Source: Clostridium beijerinckii HUN142 (GTDB lineage: Bacteria > Bacillota > Clostridia > Clostridiales > Clostridiaceae). From it: 64,000 bases of DNA. Where the stretch lies: positions 146,876 through 210,875 of the forward strand of contig NZ_KK211336.1 of assembly GCF_000621745.1 (NCBI RefSeq). The letters run 5' to 3'. Within the stretch, counting starts at the first letter, position 1. Each line of letters begins with the position of its first letter. The position numbers and the translations under genes were made by a program. Positions 7,989-16,808 of this stretch are shown piece after piece. The notes beneath the pieces are model-generated. The model saw only the letters and a program-made list of their open reading frames with translations. It was not told where the DNA came from and did no database searches.

Positions 7989-8092
7989 CTTTAGGAAATT
8001 ATGATCAAGTCAATTTTGTAGATTATTTTTAAAAGTATAAGAAATACACAGTCTGCGAAGCCGGCTTTATTTTATAGAAATTTTAATTTTAA
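7980..8092 (+). repeat. Terminator-linked repeat element, partial copy
   Basis: It begins with CTTTTTTTATTCTTTAGGAA on the T-tract of the preceding terminator, as in copies at 17527, 19966 and 21295. It ends near AGTCTGCGAAGCCGGCTTTATTTTATA, which resembles the 3' tail of the 21295 copy. The right inverted end is not recognisable here. Confidence 0.4.
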
Positions 8093-8286
8093 TAGTATCG
8101 CATTAAAAATATTGCTGACAGTTACCTCGTTAAATTATAAAAAGTTTATGGAAATTAAATATATTGAAGATAGTATATTTATTATAAGCATTTAGTGAAA
8201 ATTAGGAGAATCATTAAGTAATCACACAAATATGCGAGTAAACATAAAATGTTATATATATTTTAATAACAGAGGAGGAGCTTACG

Positions 8287-8724
8287 GTGAGATACAATTA
8301 TAATAATAAAGGGAGATGCAGTTGTGGTTATAAAAATAACCAAAAGGATAAAAATGAAGATAACTGTAACTATGTAGATATTAGCTATAGAATAAAAAAT
8401 CATAATCATGAATTTTTATCAAGTACAGATTATGCAAAAGATGATGAGTGTGTGAGACATAATCATCGAATTGCTGGTATGACTGGTCCTGCGATAGAAT
8501 GTGGTAACTCCCACGTTCACAAAATAGAAGAGCGTACAGATACTTTTGGAGATCACTTCCATGGCATTTGTGATACAACAGGTCCTGCTATTTACCTCCC
8601 AGATGGAAAGCATATTCATTTAGTGAAAGGTAAAACAGCTTGTGCAGATGGACATTATCATGATTATTATTTTACTACTTTAGTTGAAGATCCTACTAAT
8701 GTGCCTAAAGATAAAGATTGCTAG
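8287..8724 (+). CDS. YmaF-like histidine-rich protein
   Basis: 145 residues. After a Cys-containing N-terminus (RCSCGY) come three to four repeats with the pattern H-N-H/H-V-H/H-F-H...TGPAI...G-H: SYRIKNHNHEF, VRHNHRIAGMTGPAIECGNSHVHKI, GDHFHGICDTTGPAIYLPDGKHIHLVKG and DGHYHDYYF. This is the pattern of the Bacillus YmaF family (function unknown); the His pairs would suit divalent metal binding. The start is GTG behind GAGGAGGAG. It stands alone, and a terminator follows at 8793. Confidence 0.7.
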   Translation: MRYNYNNKGRCSCGYKNNQKDKNEDNCNYVDISYRIKNHNHEFLSSTDYAKDDECVRHNHRIAGMTGPAIECGNSHVHKIEERTDTFGDHFHGICDTTGPAIYLPDGKHIHLVKGKTACADGHYHDYYFTTLVEDPTNVPKDKDC

Positions 8725-8792
8725 ATTTAAGCACCAATACTAAAGAAGCTTACTATTAAATAATTTCTAAAATATATATTATAGATGTTTTA

Positions 8793-8827
8793 TTATCACA
8801 CTTTATGCATAATAGAGTGTGATTTAA
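8793..8827 (+). terminator. Terminator after the YmaF-like gene
   Basis: ATCACACTTTAT and ATAGAGTGTGAT form an inverted repeat around GCATA. T-rich sequence follows. The rest of 8828-9089 holds no feature I can support. Confidence 0.6.
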
Positions 8828-9089
8828 ATTTTACTGCATGAATATTAAAAAGAGCATGTCTTATATATTTAAATGCACAATTGAATCTATAACCTGCATA
8901 TTTGAAGAATTAAGTATGATATAATGAAATTAAATTTGCGATAATAGCATTGTATAAACTTATTTATGCTGGTAGATTTAGCTGTAAATTTATTGAAGAT
9001 ATATATCTAAATAAAGAAAATACATAAGCAAGCTTATATTAGAATATGATAAATGACTCTTATGGACGTAAGAAGATTGGAGCTAGTAA

Positions 9090-10232
9090 ATGAAAATAAA
9101 TGTTTTTTTACCTAAATATATGGAAGACTTTAAATGTATAAACTCGAGTTGCATTGATACGTGTTGCGCAGGATGGGATATAAATATAGACGAAGATACT
9201 TATAGTAATTACACGAATAGTACTGGAGAGCTTAAAAAATTACTGGAAGGAAAGTTTTTTGAAAATGAGGCTGAACATGATTTTTTTAATAATGGTTTTA
9301 TGACACTAAAAGATGGTAACAAATGTCCATTTCTAAATTGCAATATGCTTTGTGATATACATGGAGGTTTTGGAGAAAAGAATCTTTGTATAACTTGCAA
9401 AAGTTATCCTAGGGTATTTAATATCGTTGATAATATTTATGAAAAAAGTGGATTACCTTCTTGTATTGAAATATGTACAAAAGCACTCTTGAATAAAGAT
9501 AAAATGGAGTTTGTAGAGAGTCAAGAGGAAATAGACGAAGATAATGTTGAGATAAGAAGAATTATAGATAGCGAGGCATTTGAGGGAACAGAAAGTCTTT
9601 TTCAATATTTTTGGGATATAAGAGTAGTATCTATAAATATTATTCAGCTAAGAGATTATTCAATAGAGGAAAGATTAAATATTCTTAAGAATTTTTATGG
9701 GAAAATTCAGATTTTACATAAATTAAATGATTTTGACGGAATAGAGAAGCTGTTAGATGATTTTAATAATGAACACATAGATTATGAGTCTTTAAAAGGA
9801 ATTAATTTTACGGAAAGCAATGATTTTTATATGGATATTGCTGGAGCTGATCTGTTGCATAATATAAGGGGGATGAGACTTAGGCAATGTGTTAATGAAT
9901 ACAAAGATGGGATTTTAGATAAAAATGACTTACGCAGATATTTAGAAGAGAATCCTAGATATTTTAATGAGATAGATGAGTATTCATATATTCTAGAGAA
10001 CTACTTAGTAAATCAGATTTTTAAAGATTTAATTCCTTTTAACAAAGGAGAAGACCTTATGGAAAGTATTAAAATTCTTATTAATAGTTATAAAATAATA
10101 AAAGCCTATATTATAGGAATTGCTATGAATTCCAAAGATAAGATAGATGAACAGCAGATTATAAGAGTTATTCAATCTCTAAGCAAAGATATAGAACACA
10201 ATAAGGTATTTAAAGAATTATTAGAAAAATAG
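9090..10232 (+). CDS. fliB: FliB-like flagellin lysine N-methylase family protein
   Basis: 380 residues. The N-terminal third carries the Cys cluster typical of FliB: C16, C21, C25-C26 (CINSSCIDTCCAGW), C79, C84, C88 (CPFLNCNMLC), C100, C103 (LCITCKSYPR) and C125/C129. These probably hold a metal or Fe-S centre. FliB in Salmonella methylates surface lysines of flagellin; clostridial homologues are annotated the same way. The C-terminal two thirds are helical and without motif. The start ATG has GGAG 8 bases upstream. No flagellar genes are nearby, so the substrate here is open. Family assignment good. Confidence 0.8.
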   Translation: MKINVFLPKYMEDFKCINSSCIDTCCAGWDINIDEDTYSNYTNSTGELKKLLEGKFFENEAEHDFFNNGFMTLKDGNKCPFLNCNMLCDIHGGFGEKNLCITCKSYPRVFNIVDNIYEKSGLPSCIEICTKALLNKDKMEFVESQEEIDEDNVEIRRIIDSEAFEGTESLFQYFWDIRVVSINIIQLRDYSIEERLNILKNFYGKIQILHKLNDFDGIEKLLDDFNNEHIDYESLKGINFTESNDFYMDIAGADLLHNIRGMRLRQCVNEYKDGILDKNDLRRYLEENPRYFNEIDEYSYILENYLVNQIFKDLIPFNKGEDLMESIKILINSYKIIKAYIIGIAMNSKDKIDEQQIIRVIQSLSKDIEHNKVFKELLEK

Positions 10233-10261
10233 AATTAAAGAACCAATTTAGAGAAATATAG

Positions 10262-10625
10262 CAAAATAGAGATAGTATTATTGATTAAATAATACTATCT
10301 CTATTTTTAAGTGTGGTTGAGTAATAATGCTTTCCTTTGAAATTATTGACAGAGTGGTATGAAAATATACATTATTTTTTAAAAATTTATATAAAAAGAA
10401 TCTTATATATCAAATATTAGTTTACTACTATGAATTTAAAATAAAAAATAGAGATAATATTTAGTGCATTCTAAAGTATTATCTCTATTTCAAAATTTAG
10501 GTCGGGTTATTATGTTTTCAATAGTATTATTGACTAAGTACAGAAAAATATACAATTTCTAAATAAATTTTATTATTTTAACTGTTAGAAATCAAATTAG
10601 TATAAATTGTAATATTTCTACTATA
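10262..10625 (+). repeat. Tandem pair of ~180-base hairpin units
   Basis: Unit 1 starts with AAATAGAGATAGTATTA inverted as TAATACTATCTCTATTT (10264-10307). Unit 2 starts with a related stem AAATAGAGATAATA...TATTATCTCTATTT (10446-10490). Both are followed by a similar tail (TTATTGACnnAGT...GAAAATATACA). The first hairpin also serves as the fliB terminator. The rest of 10233-10804 is AT-rich with no ORF. Confidence 0.55.
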
Positions 10626-10804
10626 ATTGATAACAAATATTATAATTCAGCATAATATAATACTAAGTGATTGTTAACTTTAATAAAGTTCTATTAAAAA
10701 AAGCTTATCAAATTTTATAATAGCAATTAATAAATTTAAAACTATGAAAAATAGAACTTTTCTAAATCAACCAATTTTATGGAAATTACAAAGGAGAGAA
10801 AAAA

Positions 10805-11224
10805 ATGGATTACAAAGATAATAAAGAAGAATACGGTTATTATTTTGAAAACGAGCTTGACTTTGATTTTGATGACCTAGAAGATGAGTTTGATTTCTTT
10901 GGAAAAGAAGAATATGAATTTAGCGAAAAAGAAGACTGCGAATATGACAAAAAAGAAGAATATGACTTCTGTGAAAAAGAAGAGTGGGACTTAGGCAAAA
11001 GAGAAGAGTGTGACTTTGATAAAGATGAAGATTATATTCCAAAAATGATGGAAAAAGTTTTTAAAGAAGGTTTTGAAAAAGGACAATATCAAGGGTATAA
11101 AAAAGGCAGCAAAGAAGGTTATGAAAGAGCAAAACGCGAGCTTATAGAGTATATGAAGAAAAATAAATGTTGCTTTAAATGTCGCAAATCTCACCATAAA
11201 CAACATTGTTGTAAAAAACACTAA
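10805..11224 (+). CDS. Highly acidic repeat protein with a Cys/His-rich basic tail
   Basis: 139 residues in three parts. Residues 1-78 are almost all Asp, Glu, Phe, Tyr and Lys in short degenerate repeats of the form K-E-E-[YCW]-[DE]-[FL]. Residues 79-118 are an amphipathic helix with G/K/Y repeats (EGFEKGQYQGYKKGSKEGYERAK). Residues 119-139 are basic with C-C-x2-C-x3-H-H-x2-H-C-C (KNKCCFKCRKSHHKQHCCKKH), a likely metal-binding tail. The central EGFEKGQYQGYKKG pattern is seen in some clostridial spore or coat proteins, but I do not assign one. Start ATG behind AAAGGAGAG. Low complexity, but clearly translated. Confidence 0.65.
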   Translation: MDYKDNKEEYGYYFENELDFDFDDLEDEFDFFGKEEYEFSEKEDCEYDKKEEYDFCEKEEWDLGKREECDFDKDEDYIPKMMEKVFKEGFEKGQYQGYKKGSKEGYERAKRELIEYMKKNKCCFKCRKSHHKQHCCKKH

Positions 11225-11268
11225 CATCAAGCCAAGAGTTATTATATAAAATAATAGTTTGTTTATTA

Positions 11269-11298
11269 AGGGGAGTCCTACAATGAACTCCTCTTTGC
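11269..11298 (+). terminator. Terminator after the acidic repeat gene
   Basis: AAGGGGAGT pairs with ACTCCTCTT (one G-U) around a 10-base loop, then TTG. Confidence 0.6.
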
Positions 11299-11357
11299 AT
11301 ATTGATAAGGATATTTTTATTGCCATTATAAAATATATAAGTTATGTTGGGACTGTA

Positions 11358-11409
11358 TAAGTGTGATTGTTAGACCAGTAAGAATGGTTAAATGATTACA
11401 CTTATTTTA
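11358..11409 (+). terminator. Hairpin in the gap before nudC
   Basis: TAAGTGTGAT and ATGATTACACTTA are inverted around about 27 bases and followed by TTTTAA. It may end an unidentified transcript; no ORF precedes it. Confidence 0.35.
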
Positions 11410-11581
11410 ACTTATAATTAGGAAAGTAATTGCTCTGACGATAGGTTGTTTTAGTTGATATAGATTAAATGCATATGCTTACTTTAATTGAAATTAAGTG
11501 TTATAATAAAAATTATTTACTATTACTTTACAATAAATATTAATCTAGGATAGTAAGGTATTTTGAAAGGAATTAATTAAG

Positions 11582-12403
11582 ATGGAAAATGGTTTTAATA
11601 TATTATCTAATATAATGAAAAAAAGTAGGCCTGAAGATTTATGCTTTTTGATATTTAAAGGGAACCTATTAGTTAAGAAAAATGGGGAATTATTAAGTAT
11701 TCCTATTTTTGATGAAATTATGAGATTGGGAGTTAAATATGAGAAAGAATTCCTCTTAGGAGAGATTGAAGATAAATTTTGCTTCGCAATAGAGGCTTGC
11801 TCAGAAATTGAATTGGAAAATAATTTTGAGTTAATATCATTACATGAAATAGGGCCATCATTAGAGGAAGAATTGTTTTTAGCAGCAGGAAGGGCTAATC
11901 AAATATTAAATTGGGATAAGACACATAGATTTTGTGGAAAATGTGGATCTAGAACAGAAAATAAAAAAGATGAAATGGCTAAAATTTGTCCGAGCTGCAA
12001 TAATGTAATGTATCCTGTAATATGCCCTGCTATAATAGTTGCTGTCATGAAAGGAGATCAAATACTTCTTGCCCATAATGGAGGTTTTAAGAACAATATG
12101 TATAGTTTAATTGCAGGCTTTGTAGAGGCTGGAGAAGATCTAGAAAGTACAGTTAAAAGAGAAGTTTTTGAAGAAGTTGGAATAAAGGTTAAGAATATTA
12201 AGTATTATAAAAGTTCTCCTTGGTCATTTCCTAATTCATTAATGGTTGGATTTTTGGCAGAATATGAATCTGGAGAAATAAAGGTAGATGGAAAAGAGAT
12301 AGTTGATGCGCAGTGGTTTTCAAAAGACAATTTTCCGAATATACCTAAAAAGTTTACTCTTGCGAGAAAATTAATAGATGAATTTATCGAAAAAAATAAT
12401 TAA
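11582..12403 (+). CDS. nudC: NAD(+)/NADH diphosphatase NudC
   Basis: 273 residues in the NudC order: an N-terminal domain, a zinc ribbon with C118-x2-C121 and C136-x2-C139 (CGKCG...CPSC), then the Nudix domain. The Nudix box runs from 179 to 201 (GFVEAGEDLESTVKREVFEEVG plus I), fitting G-x5-E-x7-R-E-U-x-E-E-x-G-U. The NudC-specific segment SQPWPFPxS is present as SSPWSFPNS (211-219). It cleaves NAD(H) to NMN(H) and AMP and removes 5'-NAD caps from RNA. Length is normal. Start ATG at 11582 with GAAAGGAATT upstream. Monocistronic. Confidence 0.9.
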   Translation: MENGFNILSNIMKKSRPEDLCFLIFKGNLLVKKNGELLSIPIFDEIMRLGVKYEKEFLLGEIEDKFCFAIEACSEIELENNFELISLHEIGPSLEEELFLAAGRANQILNWDKTHRFCGKCGSRTENKKDEMAKICPSCNNVMYPVICPAIIVAVMKGDQILLAHNGGFKNNMYSLIAGFVEAGEDLESTVKREVFEEVGIKVKNIKYYKSSPWSFPNSLMVGFLAEYESGEIKVDGKEIVDAQWFSKDNFPNIPKKFTLARKLIDEFIEKNN

Positions 12404-12491
12404 TATAGTTAGAACATAAATGAAGAGAGATGGCGTTTTACATGTTTCATAAAATACCAGCATTTACGTCTTACTATGGGATATATTATAT

Positions 12492-12531
12492 AAAAGAGCG
12501 TCTGATATTTATAAATATTAGATGCTTTTGT
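12492..12531 (+). terminator. Terminator between nudC and the DUF3850 gene
   Basis: AAAAGAGCGTCTGATATT pairs imperfectly with AATATTAGATGCTTTT around TATA, then TG and TTATTATATTT. Confidence 0.6.
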
Positions 12532-12716
12532 TATTATATTTAGATACTGTATATTTACAAGTGATAAGTTTTATTAATTGAAAATTATATAATTTTAAAA
12601 TTTATATTAAGAATAGTAGAATTATTTTTTGAAACAATAACTATATGGAGAGGATATTGTTTTTGTGTAAATTATAAATTTTTAAATAAAATATGCTATA
12701 GAAAGAAGATGATTTA

Positions 12717-13214
12717 ATGATACATGAGCTGAAAATAACACCTAAGAATTATAAAGTGATAAGAGAGGGAAGTAAGACCTTTGAATTAGTAAAGGATAAT
12801 GGAGATTTTAATGTTAGAGATATACTAATATTTCAAGAATATGAAGATTCAATTGGATATACAGGAAGAAAAATAATTAAAGAAATTTCATATGTTTCTA
12901 GTAAAGGCGAATGTGGATTAGATGAAGATTTTTGTGTACTTGGATTAAAAAATACATTGTGCGTGGAACTCAAAAATATAGATTCTGATGAAATAACACT
13001 AATGAATCAATTGAGAAAAGTTGAAAAGGAAAATGATGAATTTGAGACTGCTGTAGTGAAAAATCATGTTAATAGAGCTATAGAAGAATTCTGGGATAAA
13101 GTGCAATCTTCATTGGGAGCATTAGAGAAAATTGGAATAAAAGCTGATATTGTAATTCAAGATTACCCAAAACATCTAGAGAAAATTAGAAATGAATTAT
13201 CAAGTAAAGTATAA
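12717..13214 (+). CDS. DUF3850 (ASCH/PUA-like) domain protein
   Basis: 165 residues. Residues 1-60 (IHELKITPKNYKVIREGSKTFELVKDNGDFNVRD followed by ILIFQEY) match the DUF3850 pattern, a small beta-barrel of the ASCH/PUA superfamily that is thought to bind RNA or modified nucleotides. Residues 95-165 are helical and charged (KVEKENDEFETAVVKNHVNRAIEEFWDKV) and not recognised. DUF3850 is usually found in phage or short stand-alone genes; the fusion to the helical C-terminus is less usual. ATG behind GAAAGAAGATG. It stands alone. Confidence 0.65.
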   Translation: MIHELKITPKNYKVIREGSKTFELVKDNGDFNVRDILIFQEYEDSIGYTGRKIIKEISYVSSKGECGLDEDFCVLGLKNTLCVELKNIDSDEITLMNQLRKVEKENDEFETAVVKNHVNRAIEEFWDKVQSSLGALEKIGIKADIVIQDYPKHLEKIRNELSSKV

Positions 13215-13419
13215 AAATTTATAGGTGAATATAATTAATTACAGCAAATGTAGTTCTATAGAAAACTTATTAAATTGCTTTTCATAATTAATATTTAGTA
13301 GATTATTTTTTAGAATATTAAAAATAATCTTAATTTTTATGTACGAGTTTACACGTATAGAGTCTATTGGGTTTATTAAAAATAAAAATTTTAGAAAATA
13401 GTGATTTTAATATTATAGA

Positions 13420-13454
13420 GGATTCGGAAAATGTGGTTCGAGTCCTTTTTGTTT
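13420..13454 (+). terminator. Terminator after the DUF3850 gene
   Basis: AGGATTCG pairs with CGAGTCCT (one G-U) around AAAAATGTGGTT-like loop sequence and is followed by TTTTTGTTTT. Confidence 0.65.
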
Positions 13455-13789
13455 TCACCTTTTTTATATAGTATTAAACTAGCAGAATATGAATTATATA
13501 ATATATCAATTACAATGTATTTTCAACTGATAATAATAAGCACTTGATATATTTCCGTATACATTAACATATATAGAACAATAACATACTATAGAAATAT
13601 AAAATATATTACCAATTGATAATTAATAAGCAAACTATTATTAAAATAATTGATAAAGAAGGGTGTTAAATAAATCTTTTAGATAGTAGTAAAGGAAGAA
13701 AATCATGGTACTTTAATAATTTAGAATTACATTTATCAGTAATTTTATTATAGTTACTTAAATTTTATTAATTAAAAGTAGGTGTAATT
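13455..13789. other. AT-rich gap with no supported feature
   Basis: Only very AT-rich sequence is seen. A Shine-Dalgarno-like GGAAGAAAATCATG near 13695 opens a frame that stops after three codons. The promoter of the following cation transporter must lie here but is not distinct. Confidence 0.4.
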
Positions 13790-14680
13790 TTGAAGAAGGA
13801 TAATTTTAAAGAGATAAAAAAAGTGCTTTGGATTATTATGTTTGCAAATATAATAATAGCTTTTATAAAAATAATAATTGGTACTTTTGTAAATAGTTCG
13901 AGTATAGTGGCAGATGGATTTCATTCAATAACAGATGGATCATCTAATATTATTGGACTTATTGGGGTAGGAATAGCAGCTAAGCCAATTGATGAAGGAC
14001 ATCCTTATGGCCATAAAAAGTATGAAACACTTACAGGATTATTTATTGTTGGAATGCTAGTTTTTATAGGTGGGAAGATTATGATTGATGGGGTTAATAA
14101 ATTTATGCATCCAATCAGGCCTGAAATTACAGCAAGCAGTTTAATTGTAATGCTTGTTACGTTATGTATTAATATATTTGTTACAAAATATGAATATAAA
14201 AAGGGAGTGGATTTAAATAGTGCAATTCTTATTTCTGATTCAATGCATACAAAAAGCGATGTATTTGTAACTATAGGTGTAATAATAGCTATTACCGCAA
14301 TAAAATTGGGAGTATCGCCACTTGTAGATAGTTTCGCTTCAGTTGTAGTTTCTATATTCATATTTCATTCTGCTTATGAAATATTCAAGTCAGCTAGTGA
14401 TATTTTAGTTGATGGCATGGTTGTAGAAGCTGGGCTTATAAAAAAAATTACAATGTCTCAGAAAAATGTAAAAGGAGTTCATAAAATAAGAAGCCGTGGG
14501 ACTATTGAAGATATGCATATAGATATGCATGTTTTAGCAGATTCAAAAATGAGTCTTGAAGAGTCACACAAATTAACTCATGAAATTCAAGACGCTTTAA
14601 GAAAAGAATTTAGTAATAATGCTGATGTAATTGTTCATTTAGAGCCATATAGGGAAAATATGAATAATATAGCAAATTAA
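13790..14680 (+). CDS. Cation diffusion facilitator family transporter
   Basis: 296 residues. The membrane half (about 1-200) has six hydrophobic segments with the CDF metal motifs SSSIVADGFHSITDGSSN (H-x3-D in the second helix) and LISDSMHTKSDVF (H-x3-D in the fifth). The C-terminal 90 residues are the cytoplasmic ferredoxin-like domain (GVHKIRSRGTIEDMHIDMHVLAD, then HELTHEIQ-like LTHEIQDAL and VIVHLEPY). CDF proteins export Zn, Mn, Co or Fe in exchange for protons; the ion cannot be read from the sequence. Start TTG at 13790 with GTAGGTG upstream. No metal regulator lies adjacent. Confidence 0.85.
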   Translation: MKKDNFKEIKKVLWIIMFANIIIAFIKIIIGTFVNSSSIVADGFHSITDGSSNIIGLIGVGIAAKPIDEGHPYGHKKYETLTGLFIVGMLVFIGGKIMIDGVNKFMHPIRPEITASSLIVMLVTLCINIFVTKYEYKKGVDLNSAILISDSMHTKSDVFVTIGVIIAITAIKLGVSPLVDSFASVVVSIFIFHSAYEIFKSASDILVDGMVVEAGLIKKITMSQKNVKGVHKIRSRGTIEDMHIDMHVLADSKMSLEESHKLTHEIQDALRKEFSNNADVIVHLEPYRENMNNIAN

Positions 14681-14761
14681 TATATAACATATATTGCCGA
14701 TTATAAGCCATAATATAACAAAAGAGAAAACAGTATAAGTTCTATATTTTATAATGCTAAG

Positions 14762-14805
14762 ATAACTCCTTTGATTTGTAGATAATCAAAGGAGTTATTG
14801 TTTTA
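14762..14805 (+). terminator. Terminator after the CDF transporter
   Basis: ATAACTCCTTTGATT and AATCAAAGGAGTTAT are perfectly inverted around TGTAGAT, then TGTTTTA. Confidence 0.85.
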
Positions 14806-15138
14806 AGAATGTTTAATTATTACTTAGCAGTTAAATAATCCTATTAAAGAGCATGTTAAAAAGATATGTGGAATATAATGTTGTTATTTGTTAATCAATA
14901 ATAAATTCAAAAATAGTTAAAAAAATATCAATATGTAATAACCAAAATGAGGTTGCTTTCATAAAGTATAAGTATAATAAGATAATAAATAACCTGATTT
15001 AATTTTATATTTTTAATTTTCTTGAAAAATATAGCAAAAATATGGAGGTGTTAGCGATATCAATACGTCAATAATAAAAAAACGGATTTTTAAGTAATAA
15101 TGTATTAAAAAATAATTCTGAATTGTCAGAAAATTAGA

Positions 15139-15167
15139 TTGACAAAAAATAGACAAGCTATTAAAAT
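15139..15167 (+). promoter_or_regulatory. Promoter of the CoA-transferase operon
   Basis: TTGACA at 15139-15144, 17 bases, then TAAAAT at 15162-15167, 64 bases before the start codon. The remaining sequence between 14806 and 15138 shows nothing else I can support. Confidence 0.65.
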
Positions 15168-15230
15168 AAGGTTAAAAGGAATTGATAAAAAAATAACAAA
15201 GGCTATTATATTTTTCAGGAGATGATATTT

Positions 15231-16778
15231 ATGGTAAAAATAATTAATTCTAAGCAAGCAACAGATTTAGTAAAAGACAATGACGTTTTAGCAACATCAG
15301 GTTTTGCATTATTAGGAGTTCCAGAAGCATTGGTTAAAAATTTGGAAAAAAAATTTTTAGAAGAAAATAGCCCAAGAAATCTAACTTTAATGTTTGCAGC
15401 AGCATCAGGTGATAGAGCAAGTAAAGGATTAAATCATTTAGCGCATGAAGGTCTAGTAAGTAGGGTTATAGGGGGGCACTTTGGCTTAGCACCTAAGATA
15501 GGAGCATTAATTAGAGATAATAAAACATATGCGTATAATTTACCGCAGGGAGTTATGTGCCATATGTTTAGAGATAAAGCAAGTAATAAGACTGGTACAA
15601 TAACTAAGGTTGGATTAAATACTTTTGTAGACCCTAGAGTAGAGGGCGGAAAAGCAAATTCGATAACTGAGGAGGATATAGTCCAAGTAATAGATATATT
15701 AGGTGAAGAAAATTTAATATATAAATGTCCTAACATAGATATAGCTTTTATTAGAGGAACATATGCTGATGAAAAAGGAAATATTACAATGGAACATGAA
15801 GCTACTTATTCTGAGGCTGCATGTATAGCGCAAGCAGTTAAAAATTGCGGAGGGACTGTAGTAGTTCAAGTTGAGAAGATTGTGAAATTTGGAACATTAG
15901 ATCCAAGAGCAGTTAAAATACCTAGAATATATGTTGACTATATAGTTGAAGCAGAAGACAAAGAAGATCAAGCTCAAATATTAGGATACAGTTATGATCC
16001 TTCACTAACTGGAGAAGCAAATATGGTAGTCGACGGATTAGAACCATTAAAATTAGATGAAAGAAAAATCATTGGAAGAAGAGCTGCAATGGAATTAGTG
16101 AAAGGGCAAGTTGTGAATATTGGAATTGGAATGCCAGAAGCAATTTCAAATGTTGCAAATGAAGAAGGAATATGTGATTACTTTACATTAACTGTAGAAC
16201 CAGGAGCGATAGGAGGGATTCCTCAAGGTGGAAATAAATTTGGGGCATCAATAAATCCAGAATGTATGTATGATCAACCAACACAATTTGATTTTTACGA
16301 TGGAGGTGGATTGGATATAGCATTTTTAGGCCTTGCAGAAGTAGACAAGCACGGAAATATAAATGTAAGTAAATTTGGACCAAAGGTTCCAGGCTGTGGT
16401 GGATTTATAAACATTACTCAAAGCTCAAAGAAAGTAGTCTTCTGTGGAACTTTTACGGCTAAAGGATTAGATATAAAGATAGAAGATGGAAAATTAAAAA
16501 TTATAAATGATGGATCAAATAAAAAATTTGTAGATTCTGTTCAGCAGATTACTTTTAGTGGAAATCGTGCAATTAAGTTAAAACAACCTGTTATGTATAT
16601 AACAGAAAGGGCTGTATTTGAATTAAAAGAGGATGGATTACATTTGACTGAAATTGCACCTGGAGTAGATCTTGAAAAAGATATATTAGCGGCAATGGAT
16701 TTTGCACCAATAGTAGATAAAGATCTTAAATTAATGGATGCTAGAATATTTGAAGATAAAGTAATGGGATTAAATTAA
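15231..16778 (+). CDS. Acyl-CoA:acetate/propionate CoA-transferase (YdiF/Pct type)
   Basis: 515 residues, a fused alpha-beta family I CoA-transferase. The N-terminal half has the alpha-subunit pattern (ATSGFALLGVPEAL, GGHFGLAPKIG, PQGVMCHMFRD). The C-terminal half has the beta pattern (IGIGMPEAISN) and the catalytic glutamate segment TVEPGAIGGIP, then GGGLDIAFLGLAEVD. Such enzymes move CoA between short-chain acids such as acetate, propionate, butyrate or lactate. An ATG at 15222 sits in the ribosome site, so ATG 15231 behind CAGGAG is chosen. The class II aldolase gene follows 30 bases downstream. Confidence 0.85.
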   Translation: MVKIINSKQATDLVKDNDVLATSGFALLGVPEALVKNLEKKFLEENSPRNLTLMFAAASGDRASKGLNHLAHEGLVSRVIGGHFGLAPKIGALIRDNKTYAYNLPQGVMCHMFRDKASNKTGTITKVGLNTFVDPRVEGGKANSITEEDIVQVIDILGEENLIYKCPNIDIAFIRGTYADEKGNITMEHEATYSEAACIAQAVKNCGGTVVVQVEKIVKFGTLDPRAVKIPRIYVDYIVEAEDKEDQAQILGYSYDPSLTGEANMVVDGLEPLKLDERKIIGRRAAMELVKGQVVNIGIGMPEAISNVANEEGICDYFTLTVEPGAIGGIPQGGNKFGASINPECMYDQPTQFDFYDGGGLDIAFLGLAEVDKHGNINVSKFGPKVPGCGGFINITQSSKKVVFCGTFTAKGLDIKIEDGKLKIINDGSNKKFVDSVQQITFSGNRAIKLKQPVMYITERAVFELKEDGLHLTEIAPGVDLEKDILAAMDFAPIVDKDLKLMDARIFEDKVMGLN

Positions 16779-16808
16779 GTGAGTATTATGGTGAAGGAGA
16801 GTGTAAGT

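Noticed and set aside
15042..15074. Ten-codon frame behind a GGAGGTG in the CoA-transferase leader
   Set aside because: The GGAGGTG is inside the frame itself and there is no start codon at a proper distance; it lies upstream of the predicted promoter.
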